From NCBI GenBank assembly GCA_022758945.1, contig JAEMQE010000137.1, positions 1 to 23,277 on the forward strand: a DNA stretch of 23,277 bases, given 5' to 3'. Below the pieces are notes generated by a model. It was not told where the DNA came from and did not search any database. It saw nothing but the letters and a program-made list of their open reading frames with translations. Each line of letters opens with the position of its first letter. Position 1 is the first letter of the stretch. The DNA is from Lentimicrobium sp. GTDB taxonomy: Bacteria > Bacteroidota > Bacteroidia > Flavobacteriales > Flavobacteriaceae. A program made the translations under genes and the position numbers. Positions 7,462 to 15,378 of this stretch are shown in pieces.

Positions 7462-8691
7462 ATGCTATACTACTTATTTGAATATTTAGACAAAACAATG
7501 GACATTCCTGGAGCAGGAGTTTTTCAATACATTACATTCAGATCAGCATTGGCATTTATGCTTTCCTTGCTTTTATCCACTATTTATGGTAAAAGGGTGG
7601 TTGGTTTTTTGCGTAATCAACAAATAGGGGAAACGGTTCGGGAGCTTGGATTGGCTGGTCAAAACGAAAAAGCTGGAACACCAACAATGGGTGGTTTGAT
7701 TATCATTTTTGCAACATTAATTCCCGTATTTCTTTTTGCCAAATTGCATAATATCTACATTGTATTGTTAATTGTAACCACCTTATGGATGGGAACCATT
7801 GGATTTATTGACGATTACATCAAAATTTTCAAAAAAGACAAACAAGGATTGAAAGGGATATTCAAGGTTTTCGGGCAAGTGGGTTTAGGTTTGATTGTAG
7901 GTTCAGTTCTGTATTTTAATCCAACTGTAACTGTAAGAACCGATACTAGTAATAGCGATATTTTCAAAGTCACTTCAGAAAATGTGATTAAACAAGCTCC
8001 AGTTTACGAAAAATCTACGGCAACCACGATTCCTTTCTTCAAAAATAATGAATTTGATTATGCTGAAGTATTGGCTTGGACAGGCGAAGGTTATGAAAAA
8101 TGGGCGTGGCTAATTTTTATTCCAATGGTAATTTTTATTATTACTGCAGTTTCTAACGGAGCTAATTTAACCGATGGAATAGATGGATTAGCTGCAGGAA
8201 CATCTGCGGTTTCGGTTCTGGCGTTGGGGATTTTTACTTTCGTTTCGGGAAATATTATTTTCTCCAATTATTTGAATATTATGTATATCCCTTATTCGGG
8301 AGAAATGACTGTTTTTATTGCCGCTTTTGTGGGAGCATTAATCGGATTTCTTTGGTATAATTCATATCCAGCAACGGTGTTTATGGGAGATACAGGAAGT
8401 TTAACAATTGGTGGAGTCATTGCCGTTCTAGCGATTGCTGTTCGAAAAGAGTTGCTGATTCCTTTATTATGCGGAATATTTTTGGTCGAAAATTTCTCAG
8501 TGGTTTTACAAGTTGCTTATTTTAAATATACTAAAAAACGCTTTGGCGAAGGCCGAAGAATCTTTCTAATGGCACCTTTGCATCATCATTATCAAAAGAA
8601 AGGCTATCACGAAAGTAAAATTGTAACTCGATTTTGGATTGTTTCCATAATGCTGGCCATATTATCAATTGTGACTTTAAAACTACGTTAA
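7462..8691 (+). CDS. mraY: Phospho-MurNAc-pentapeptide transferase MraY
   Basis: A polytopic inner-membrane enzyme that joins phospho-MurNAc-pentapeptide to undecaprenyl phosphate to give lipid I. The catalytic signatures are present: GFIDDYIKI (Asp117/Asp118), NLTDGIDGLAAG (235-246) and the HHHYQKKG loop near the C-terminus. At 409 residues it is about 50 longer than the E. coli type. The extra segment (about 150-215, rich in T/S/N and ending GYEKWAW) lies between membrane helices and would be extracytoplasmic. I recall this as a usual feature of Bacteroidota MraY. The stop codon is followed four bases later by the first heptamer array. Confidence 0.96.
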   Translation: MLYYLFEYLDKTMDIPGAGVFQYITFRSALAFMLSLLLSTIYGKRVVGFLRNQQIGETVRELGLAGQNEKAGTPTMGGLIIIFATLIPVFLFAKLHNIYIVLLIVTTLWMGTIGFIDDYIKIFKKDKQGLKGIFKVFGQVGLGLIVGSVLYFNPTVTVRTDTSNSDIFKVTSENVIKQAPVYEKSTATTIPFFKNNEFDYAEVLAWTGEGYEKWAWLIFIPMVIFIITAVSNGANLTDGIDGLAAGTSAVSVLALGIFTFVSGNIIFSNYLNIMYIPYSGEMTVFIAAFVGALIGFLWYNSYPATVFMGDTGSLTIGGVIAVLAIAVRKELLIPLLCGIFLVENFSVVLQVAYFKYTKKRFGEGRRIFLMAPLHHHYQKKGYHESKIVTRFWIVSIMLAILSIVTLKLR

Positions 8692-8695
8692 AATC

Positions 8696-8723
8696 AATTA
8701 CGAATTAAAAATTACGAATTACG
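8696..8723 (+). repeat. Heptamer array A-left (inverted partner at 9133-9160)
   Basis: Four consecutive 7-bp units: AATTACG, AATTAAA, AATTACG, AATTACG. The array begins four bases after the mraY stop and ends 15 bases before the four-helix-bundle gene. It is inverted relative to the array before murD. The longest exact shared inverted stretch is 15 bp (AATTACGAATTACGA at 8710-8724). Confidence 0.9.
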
Positions 8724-8738
8724 ATGTTGTAAAGAATT

Positions 8739-9089
8739 ATGAAAGAAAATATAGTACAACAGAAATCATTTCAATTTGCTATTAGGATTATTAATTTTTA
8801 TAAGTATTTGGTAGCTGACAAAAAAGAATTTGTATTGAGCAAACAAATTTTTAGGAGTGGAACTTCAATAGGTGCAAATATTGAGGAATCAATTGGGGGT
8901 CAATCAGACAAAGATTTTCTTTCTAAAATAAGTATTTCTTATAAAGAAGCCAGAGAAACTATTTATGGGTTGAAACTTCTTAAAGAAACAAATTATATAA
9001 AAAGCGAAGAATTTGAAAGCCTTTTTTATGACGCAGAAGAAATTTGCAAGATATTAGGAAGCATTCAAATTGCAATAAAAAAAAATTAG
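8739..9089 (+). CDS. Four-helix-bundle protein A (S23/IVP family)
   Basis: A 116-residue, all-helical protein of the family first seen as ORFs inside 23S rRNA intervening sequences (S23/IVP). DGR Avd proteins have a related fold. The typical core is visible: LSKQIFRSGTSIGANIEES (about 37-55), then SDKDFLSKISISYKEARETIYGLKLL. The biochemical role of solitary members is unknown, though nucleic-acid binding is suspected from homologues. The gene interrupts the normally adjacent mraY-murD pair in the same orientation. It is bracketed by inverted arrays of 7-bp units that fill the rest of the spacer. It is intact and probably read through from the dcw promoter. Confidence 0.9.
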   Translation: MKENIVQQKSFQFAIRIINFYKYLVADKKEFVLSKQIFRSGTSIGANIEESIGGQSDKDFLSKISISYKEARETIYGLKLLKETNYIKSEEFESLFYDAEEICKILGSIQIAIKKN

Positions 9090-9132
9090 TAAGCAGTAAT
9101 TGCAGGTTAGGTTTTGATTTCGGGAAGATTTA

Positions 9133-9160
9133 AAATTCGTAATTCGTAATTCGTAATTCA
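9133..9160 (+). repeat. Heptamer array A-right (inverted partner of 8696-8723)
   Basis: Four 7-bp units: AAATTCG, TAATTCG, TAATTCG, TAATTCA. It is the reverse-complement counterpart of the array before the four-helix-bundle gene. Aligned over 28 positions, about 23 can pair. It ends one base before the murD ATG, so it overlaps the murD ribosome-binding region. Confidence 0.9.
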
Positions 9161-9161
9161 A

Positions 9162-10502
9162 ATGAAAAGATTAGTAATTCTTGGTGGTGGCGAAAGCGGT
9201 GTTGGAACCGCAATCCTTGGTAAGAAAAAAGGGTATGATGTTTTTGTTTCCGATTATGGAAAAATAAAGGAAAATTATAAAGAAGTTCTTATTATTAATG
9301 GCATTGCTTGGGAGGAAGAGAAACACACAGAAGAACTGATTTTGAATGCGGATGTTGTAATGAAAAGTCCGGGAATTCCAGAAAAAAAATCGCCAATAGT
9401 AAAAAAATTGCTCGAAAAAGGTATTCCAGTAATTTCAGAAATTGAGTTTGCAGCGCCATTTACAAAAGCAATCACGATAGGAATCACGGGAAGCAACGGG
9501 AAGACAACAACAACAATGTTGACCTATCATTTGCTAAAATCAGCAGGGTTGAATGTAGGATTGGGAGGCAACATTGGAAAGAGTTTTGCTTGGCAGGTTG
9601 CAGATGATAAATACGATAGTTATGTGTTGGAATTAAGCAGTTTTCAGTTGGACGGAATCATAGATTATAAACCACACATTGTCATAATTACCAATATAAG
9701 TCCAGATCATTTAGACCGATACGATTACAAATATGAAAAATATGTTGCTTCAAAATTTAGAATAACAATGAACCAAACCGAGGAAGATTTTCTCATTTAT
9801 GATGCAGATGACGAAGCAATAGCAGAATGGTTCAAAAACAATAAAACAAAAGCCCAATTAATTCCTTTTTCATTGGAAAAAACATTTGAAAAAGGAGCAT
9901 TTATAAAAGATAAAAATATGGAAGTAAACATCATCAACGAAGAAGAATTCACAATGGAGACTGAGACTATGGCACTTGAAGGCAAGCACAATATGAAAAA
10001 CGCAATGGCAGCGACTTCTGTGGCAAAATTGATGAAAATTAGAAATGCGACAATCAGAGAAAGTTTGTCCAATTTTCAAGGAGTGGAACATCGTTTGGAG
10101 AAAGTGTTGAAAATTCAAAATGTACAATATATCAACGATTCAAAAGCTACGAATGTAAACGCTACTTTTTTTGCTTTGGACAGTATGAATACGCCAACAG
10201 TTTGGATTGTGGGTGGAGTTGATAAAGGAAATGATTACAATGAATTGATGTCTTTGGTTCGCGAAAAAGTGAAAGCAATTCTTTGTCTGGGTGTTGATAA
10301 TAAGAAAATTATTGATGTTTTCGGTAACGTAGTTGATATTATGATTGAAGTAAATACTATGGAAGATGCTGTGAAAATGGCTCAACGTTTAACCGAAAAA
10401 GGAGACACGGTATTGTTGTCACCAGCTTGCGCTAGTTTCGATTTATTCGAAAATTACGAAGACAGAGGAAATCAATTTAAACAAGCAGTAAGAAATTTAT
10501 AA
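9162..10502 (+). CDS. murD: UDP-MurNAc-L-Ala:D-Glu ligase MurD
   Basis: A cytoplasmic Mur ligase of 446 residues that adds D-glutamate to UDP-MurNAc-L-alanine with ATP. An N-terminal Rossmann-like domain begins MKRLVILGGGESGVG. The P-loop is ITGSNGKTTTT (GSNGKT at 110-115). Further marks are ITNISPDHLDRYD, the EHRLE motif, YINDSKATN, IVGGVDKGNDY and LLSPACASFDLFENYEDRG near the C-terminus. The start is immediately downstream of heptamer array A-right and no Shine-Dalgarno is seen. The stop TAA is followed directly by array B-left. The gene itself appears normal. Confidence 0.96.
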   Translation: MKRLVILGGGESGVGTAILGKKKGYDVFVSDYGKIKENYKEVLIINGIAWEEEKHTEELILNADVVMKSPGIPEKKSPIVKKLLEKGIPVISEIEFAAPFTKAITIGITGSNGKTTTTMLTYHLLKSAGLNVGLGGNIGKSFAWQVADDKYDSYVLELSSFQLDGIIDYKPHIVIITNISPDHLDRYDYKYEKYVASKFRITMNQTEEDFLIYDADDEAIAEWFKNNKTKAQLIPFSLEKTFEKGAFIKDKNMEVNIINEEEFTMETETMALEGKHNMKNAMAATSVAKLMKIRNATIRESLSNFQGVEHRLEKVLKIQNVQYINDSKATNVNATFFALDSMNTPTVWIVGGVDKGNDYNELMSLVREKVKAILCLGVDNKKIIDVFGNVVDIMIEVNTMEDAVKMAQRLTEKGDTVLLSPACASFDLFENYEDRGNQFKQAVRNL

Positions 10503-10530
10503 TTTTAGAGTTAAGATTTTAGAATTTAGA
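10503..10530 (+). repeat. Heptamer array B-left (inverted partner at 11029-11056)
   Basis: Four 7-bp units directly after the murD stop: TTTTAGA, GTTAAGA, TTTTAGA, ATTTAGA. The reverse complement of the last unit of the downstream array matches at 25 of 28 positions. The match includes the odd TAAGA variant in the second unit, which supports a true inverted repeat rather than chance AT-richness. Confidence 0.88.
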
Positions 10531-10565
10531 TTTGTAAAATAGAAATGAAGTAATGAATTCTTTTT

Positions 10566-10937
10566 ATGACAACTAATGAACTTAAATTAAGAACAAAGAA
10601 TTTTTCTTTGATGGTAATTGATTTGGTAGAAAAATTACCCAATTCTATTTCTGTTAGAGTTATTGCTAATCAAATTGTTAAAAGTGGAACATCAGTTGGC
10701 GCCAATTATAGAGCAGTTTGTAGGGCTAGAAGCGATAGAGAGTTTGTTTCTAAAATGAATATAGTTTTAGAAGAAGCTGATGAAACTTTGTTTTGGATAG
10801 AAATAATTATGGCTAAACAATGGATTAGCAACTCGGAATTGGAGGTTATTTGGAAAGAAGGAAACGAATTAATAGCCATTTTTGTTAGTTCTTTAAAAAC
10901 AGTTAATAACAGAATTAATGAACAAAATAAATCATAA
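10566..10937 (+). CDS. Four-helix-bundle protein B (S23/IVP family)
   Basis: A second, clearly different member of the S23/IVP four-helix-bundle family, 123 residues. The conserved core is IANQIVKSGTSVGANYRAV (about 36-54), followed by ARSDREFVSKMNIVLEEADETLFWIEI. Its molecular function is unknown. It sits between murD and ftsW in the operon's orientation, and like gene A it is flanked by inverted 7-bp repeat arrays, here of unrelated sequence. It is not a recent copy of gene A, because the proteins differ throughout outside the core. I chose ATG 10566 (MTTNELKLRTKNFS), which gives the usual short first helix. The frame is intact. Confidence 0.9.
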   Translation: MTTNELKLRTKNFSLMVIDLVEKLPNSISVRVIANQIVKSGTSVGANYRAVCRARSDREFVSKMNIVLEEADETLFWIEIIMAKQWISNSELEVIWKEGNELIAIFVSSLKTVNNRINEQNKS

Positions 10938-10941
10938 CCCG

Positions 10942-11056
10942 CAAGAATCTAAACTCTAAACTCTAAAATTTAATAACACAAGAATCTAAAATCTAAACTC
11001 TAAACTCTAAAATTTAATAACACAAGAATCTAAAATCTAAACTCTTAAATCTAAAA
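10942..11056 (+). repeat. Heptamer array B-right, in three tandem copies
   Basis: Three tandem units start with CAAGAATCTAAA at 10942, 10979 and 11023 (periods 37 and 44). Each contains a run of 7-bp elements: three at 10948-10968, four at 10985-11012 and four at 11029-11056 (TCTAAAA or TCTAAAC, with one TCTTAAA). The 7-base difference in period equals one heptamer gained or lost. The first two units end in a shared AATTTAATAACA. The third unit pairs best with array B-left and ends six bases before the ftsW ATG. Confidence 0.92.
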
Positions 11057-11062
11057 TAAAAA

Positions 11063-12364
11063 ATGAAAGAACTAATAAACAATCTAAAAGGAGACAGAGT
11101 AATATGGTCATTCGTGGCTTTATTAGCATTGTTTTCGTTTATGCCTGTTTTTAGTGCGAGTAGTAATTTGGCCTATATTGGCCACGGAACCGGAAATACG
11201 ATTAGTTATTTGTTAAAGCATTTGGCTCATATTTTCATTGGTTTCATCATTATTTATTGGGTTCATAAAGTACCATTTCATTATTACAGAGGAATTTCTA
11301 AGATAGCTTTGCCAATAGTTTGGTTGTTATTAGGGTACACAATGATAAAAGGAACTGTTATCGCAGGAGCCAATGCCAGTCGATGGATACAAATACCATT
11401 TATTGGAATATCCTTTCAGACATCAACATTTGCGGCTATTGTTTTGTTTGTTTTTACAGCAAAATATTTAGCAAAAAAACGAGAAGAAGAAATTAGTTTT
11501 AAAGACTCCCTTATAGAACTTTGGCTTCCTATTTTTATAACTTTAGGATTTATTTTGCCATCCAATTTCTCAACAGCAGCCTTGATATTTTCAATGATTT
11601 TAATGCTGACTTTCGTGGGCAAATATCCTTTGAAATATTTAGGATTCATAATTGGAGCTGGATTTGCTGCACTACTATTATTTATTTTGTTGGCCAAGGC
11701 ATTTCCTGATTCTCATTTGTTTAGTAGAGTCAATACTTGGGAAAGTAGAATTGAAAATTTCAGAACGAACAAGCCAGGCGAAGACGATTATCAAATCGAG
11801 AAAGCAAAAATCGCTATTGCTTCAGGTGGAATTTACGGACTTGGACCAGGAAAAAGTGTTCAGAAACATTTTCTGCCACAATCGTCTTCCGATTTTATTT
11901 ATGCCATTATTGTTGAAGAATGGGGATTAATAGGCGGTTTGGGAATTTTATTTTTGTACTTATTGTTGTTTTTTAGATTTGTAATTGCCGCTCATAAAGC
12001 CAATTCATTGTTTGGAAAGTTACTAGTGGTTGGACTTGGTTTCCCTCTGATTTTTCAGGCGATGATTAATATGGCTGTTGCTGTCGAATTATTGCCGGTT
12101 ACAGGACAAACTTTGCCGTTGATAAGTAGCGGAGGAAGTTCTATTTGGATGACGTGTATTGCATTGGGAATCATTATCAATGTGACCAAAAAAGAGGAAG
12201 AAATTGCCCAAGAAATGAGCGATAAAGCGAGAAGAGAAGCAGCGTTACAAAAACTAATTGACAAACAATTAGAAGAAGAAAACGAGGCCGAGAATGAGTC
12301 TCAGGAAGACTATTCTATCCAAGATAATGCGAGTAATCCAATGAATGCAGTTTTGAATAAATAA
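11063..12364 (+). CDS. ftsW: Septal peptidoglycan polymerase FtsW (SEDS family)
   Basis: A 433-residue polytopic membrane protein of the SEDS family that polymerises lipid II at the septum with FtsI as partner. Hydrophobic segments cover roughly residues 15-375, about ten membrane helices. Family marks include GANASRWIQIPFIGISFQ and the C-terminal PLISSGGSSIWMT. The final 60 residues form a cytoplasmic, highly charged and probably coiled-coil tail (EEEIAQEMSDKARREAALQK, then acidic). The start is preceded by the third unit of the heptamer array. murG follows 12 bases later. Confidence 0.95.
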   Translation: MKELINNLKGDRVIWSFVALLALFSFMPVFSASSNLAYIGHGTGNTISYLLKHLAHIFIGFIIIYWVHKVPFHYYRGISKIALPIVWLLLGYTMIKGTVIAGANASRWIQIPFIGISFQTSTFAAIVLFVFTAKYLAKKREEEISFKDSLIELWLPIFITLGFILPSNFSTAALIFSMILMLTFVGKYPLKYLGFIIGAGFAALLLFILLAKAFPDSHLFSRVNTWESRIENFRTNKPGEDDYQIEKAKIAIASGGIYGLGPGKSVQKHFLPQSSSDFIYAIIVEEWGLIGGLGILFLYLLLFFRFVIAAHKANSLFGKLLVVGLGFPLIFQAMINMAVAVELLPVTGQTLPLISSGGSSIWMTCIALGIIINVTKKEEEIAQEMSDKARREAALQKLIDKQLEEENEAENESQEDYSIQDNASNPMNAVLNK

Positions 12365-12376
12365 TTTGTCGAAAAA

Positions 12377-13465
12377 ATGAAAAAATTGAAATTCATATTA
12401 AGTGGAGGCGGAACTGGAGGACATATCTATCCTGCGGTTGCAATTGCGAATGAATTGAAATCTCGTTTTCCTGATGCCGAATTTCTTTTTGTGGGTGCAA
12501 AAGACAAAATGGAAATGCAAAAAGTTCCTCAAGCGGGTTACAAAATTGAAGGGCTTTGGATTGCCGGTTTACAACGAAAATTAACTTTGCAAAACGCAAT
12601 GTTTCCTTTTAAATTAATGGATAGTTTGTTGAAATCTAGAAAAATAATTAAACAATTCAAACCTAATGTGGTGGTTGGAACAGGAGGTTTTGCATCTGGA
12701 CCGTTATTGCAAATGGCAAATATGCTGAATATTCCAACGGTGATTCAAGAACAAAATTCTTATCCTGGAATTACCAATAAAATATTAAGCAAAAAAGCAA
12801 ATAAAATTTGTGTTGCCTACGAAAACTTGGAACGATTTTTTCCAAAACAAAAAATGATTTTGACTGGAAATCCGGTGCGTCAAGATTTAATTGATATCGA
12901 AAGTAAAAGAGAAGAAGCGATTCAGTATTTCAATTTAGATGCCAATAAAAAAACATTGTTGGTTCTTGGCGGAAGCCTTGGCGCCAGAAGAGTCAACCAA
13001 TTAATAGAAAAAGAATTGGATAATTTTCTTTCTCAAGATGTGCAGGTTATCTGGCAATGCGGGAAATTGTATTTTGAGGATTACAAGAAATACAATGCAA
13101 ATAATGTTCAGGTTTTAGCGTTTATTGACAGAATGGATTTGGTTTATGCTGCTGCAGATATTATGATTTCACGTGCTGGTGCATCATCTGTTTCGGAGTT
13201 GTGTATCGTGGGGAAACCTGTGATTTTCATTCCTTCTCCAAATGTTGCCGAAGACCATCAAACTAAAAATGCAAAATCAATAGTTGATAAAAAAGGAGCT
13301 TTAATGCTAAAGGAATCCGAATTAGATTCCCAATTCAGTCTTGTTTTTGAAGCCTTGTTGAAAGATCAGGGAAAACAAGATCTGTTGAGTAAAAATATTA
13401 AGCATTTGGCTTTGCCACACGCTACAAAACAAATAGTTGATGAAATTATAAAACTAATACAATAA
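12377..13465 (+). CDS. murG: Lipid II synthase MurG (GlcNAc transferase)
   Basis: A GT28-family glycosyltransferase of 362 residues, peripheral on the inner face of the membrane, that transfers GlcNAc from UDP-GlcNAc to lipid I. The N-terminal glycine-rich loop GGGTGGHIYPA spans about 10-20. GTGGFASGP and IQEQNSYPG follow. The C-terminal donor domain has GGSLGARRVN, SRAGASSVSEL (the UDP-binding region) and AEDHQTKNA. The stop TAA shares its last base with the ATG of the next gene (TAATG), which suggests translational coupling to the SWIM-domain gene. Confidence 0.96.
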   Translation: MKKLKFILSGGGTGGHIYPAVAIANELKSRFPDAEFLFVGAKDKMEMQKVPQAGYKIEGLWIAGLQRKLTLQNAMFPFKLMDSLLKSRKIIKQFKPNVVVGTGGFASGPLLQMANMLNIPTVIQEQNSYPGITNKILSKKANKICVAYENLERFFPKQKMILTGNPVRQDLIDIESKREEAIQYFNLDANKKTLLVLGGSLGARRVNQLIEKELDNFLSQDVQVIWQCGKLYFEDYKKYNANNVQVLAFIDRMDLVYAAADIMISRAGASSVSELCIVGKPVIFIPSPNVAEDHQTKNAKSIVDKKGALMLKESELDSQFSLVFEALLKDQGKQDLLSKNIKHLALPHATKQIVDEIIKLIQ

Positions 13466-15210
13466 TGTTCAATATAACAAATTTTGAGAAATCAATAGAA
13501 ACTGTCATTCTGAAAAGAGGCAAAGATTATTTTTTAAATGGAAACGTAGCTGAACTCGAAGAAAACGAAAGTGTTTGGACTGCCGAAGTGGATGGCACAG
13601 AATCATATAATGTAGAGGTTTCAATAAATAAAAATCTTGAAGTTGCTCGATATTTTTGTGACTGTCCTTATGACGGAATGATTTGCAAACATACGGTTGC
13701 TGTGTTTTATGCAATTCGAAAAGAATTAGATAAGACTATGCCATTAATTCCTAAAAAAAATGTTTTTGAAACTATCTTGCAAAAAACATCCGCTTCGGAA
13801 TTTCAAGATTTTATTCGTTCATACACCATTAAAAATAAAAAATTTAAAACCGAATTCGAACTTTATTTTTCCGAAAAAGATGACAGAATAGACATTGAAG
13901 CAAAATATTCAGACTTATTTAAAAAAATTACTAGAAAATATACAAATCAAGGATTTATAGATTATCGTTCGACTAATGGTTATTCAAACGAAGTAAATAA
14001 ATTAATTGATACAGGTTTTAAATATATTGAGAATAACAACGTTAAAGATGCCTTTTTGTTAGTGAAAGCCATTTTATATCCGTTAACGGAAACTATTGAG
14101 TATAGCGATGATTCAAATGGAAGTATAGGAAGTTCCATCGAAAACGCAATAGAATTGCTTGATAAAATAGTCGAAAAACCAAATATTGCTTTTGATATGA
14201 AGGAGCAGGTTTTTAATTTTACTAGAAACGAGCTAAATAAAAAAATATACTTTGATTATGGCGATTTTGGTGATGGACTCCTTTCAGTTTTCAAGAAATT
14301 AGCAATTCATCTAAATAAATCAAATGTTTTTATAGAATATATTGATCAGGAAGTAGCAAAACTAATAGGTAAATATGACAATTATAGAAAAGAAAGTCTT
14401 CAAAAATTAAAGATTCAATTTTTACAAGAATTGGGTAGAAATGATGAAGCAGAAAATGTCATATTACAAAATATGGATATTGTTGAAGTTAGGATGAATG
14501 AAGTTAAAAAAGCTATCAGTAAAGAAGATTATAATACTGCAAAAAAATTGATTAGTGAGGGAATAAAAATAGCGGAAAACAAATCGCATTCTGGTACAGT
14601 TTCTCAATGGAATATGGAGTTATTGCAAATAGCTGTTTTAGAAAAGGATATAACAATTGTTAGACATTTTACAAAACATTTTGCTTTTGATCGAGGTTTC
14701 TCAAAAGAATATTACAATCAATGGAAAGCAACTTTTAATGAAGAAGATTGGAAAAATGAAATTGAAAGTCATATTGTTCAGACAGTCGAAAAAATAACTA
14801 AGAAATGGAAACAAAACTATAAAAACGATTATTGGCATCCCAAAAACCCTCCTATAATTTCTTCCGAACTTCCTTCTATTTATATAACAGAAGGATATTT
14901 AGATCGATTGTTAGCATTGGTACAAATAGCAAACAATTTAGATACTACTTTAAATTATCATTCGGAATTAATAAAAAAATTTCCAACAGAGTTGTTGAAT
15001 ATATATATCCCAACATTAGAGAATTATGGGTTGAAAGTTAGTGATCGGTCAGGTTATGCAGATTTAGTAAATAAAATGAAAAGAGTAATTAAAGACATTC
15101 CCGAAGGAAAGCAAGATATACTGTCAGTTGCACGTAGTTTGAAAGAAAGATTTTCTACAAAACCACGCCGCCCAGCAATGATCGAAGAACTTGATAAAAT
15201 ATTAAAATAA
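13465..15210 (+). CDS. SWIM zinc-finger domain protein, function unknown
   Basis: A 581-residue protein with an N-terminal SWIM zinc finger: C65-x-C67-x6-C74-x-H76 in RYFCDCPYDGMICKHTVAVFY. The domain binds zinc and is used for DNA or protein contacts, for example in SWI2/SNF2 ATPases and MULE transposases. No ATPase or nuclease motif is visible in the rest, which is mostly helical and may contain repeat-like helices (about 250-450). There is no signal peptide or membrane helix. It overlaps murG by one base (TAATG), so it is probably coexpressed with cell-wall genes. However, a SWIM protein is not a standard dcw member and is likely an accessory insertion. A palindromic repeat follows its stop. 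Confidence 0.82.
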   Translation: MFNITNFEKSIETVILKRGKDYFLNGNVAELEENESVWTAEVDGTESYNVEVSINKNLEVARYFCDCPYDGMICKHTVAVFYAIRKELDKTMPLIPKKNVFETILQKTSASEFQDFIRSYTIKNKKFKTEFELYFSEKDDRIDIEAKYSDLFKKITRKYTNQGFIDYRSTNGYSNEVNKLIDTGFKYIENNNVKDAFLLVKAILYPLTETIEYSDDSNGSIGSSIENAIELLDKIVEKPNIAFDMKEQVFNFTRNELNKKIYFDYGDFGDGLLSVFKKLAIHLNKSNVFIEYIDQEVAKLIGKYDNYRKESLQKLKIQFLQELGRNDEAENVILQNMDIVEVRMNEVKKAISKEDYNTAKKLISEGIKIAENKSHSGTVSQWNMELLQIAVLEKDITIVRHFTKHFAFDRGFSKEYYNQWKATFNEEDWKNEIESHIVQTVEKITKKWKQNYKNDYWHPKNPPIISSELPSIYITEGYLDRLLALVQIANNLDTTLNYHSELIKKFPTELLNIYIPTLENYGLKVSDRSGYADLVNKMKRVIKDIPEGKQDILSVARSLKERFSTKPRRPAMIEELDKILK

Positions 15211-15220
15211 ATCCCCTCTA

Positions 15221-15341
15221 CGCAAAGTCTCTGACTTTGAGTATGTGACAAGTGGTCACTGACCGCCTTAAATTGAAAAGAGTAGAATTATTTTAATGGT
15301 AAAAGACCATTCAGCACTTCAACAAAGTCAGAGACTTTGCG
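15221..15341 (+). repeat. 121-bp palindromic (REPIN/MITE-like) element upstream of murC
   Basis: Perfect 19-bp terminal inverted repeats: CGCAAAGTCTCTGACTTTG (15221-15239) and its reverse complement (15323-15341). Each arm is itself a 7-bp hairpin (CAAAGTC, 3-base loop, GACTTTG). Inside, the symmetry continues imperfectly, and small hairpins occur at 15245-15259 (GTGAC/GTCAC) and 15295-15311 (AATGGT/ACCATT). No ORF is present. The arrangement of two palindromic ends in inverted orientation is that of a REPIN or a small MITE. Confidence 0.85.
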
Positions 15342-15378
15342 GAGCAGAAGAAGAAAAGAAAAAAGTATAAACAATAAA

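Noticed and set aside
8739..10937. The four-helix-bundle genes as part of a diversity-generating retroelement (Avd)
   Set aside because: No reverse transcriptase, template repeat or variable repeat is present in the window. The proteins fit the S23/IVP branch.
10942..11056. Tandem 37/44-base repeats as a CRISPR array
   Set aside because: The units are directly adjacent without unique spacers, are built from 7-bp subrepeats, and no cas gene is nearby.
13465..15210. SWIM gene as a transposase (MULE-type)
   Set aside because: No DDE catalytic pattern or terminal inverted repeats around the gene were found. The palindromic element lies only on one side.
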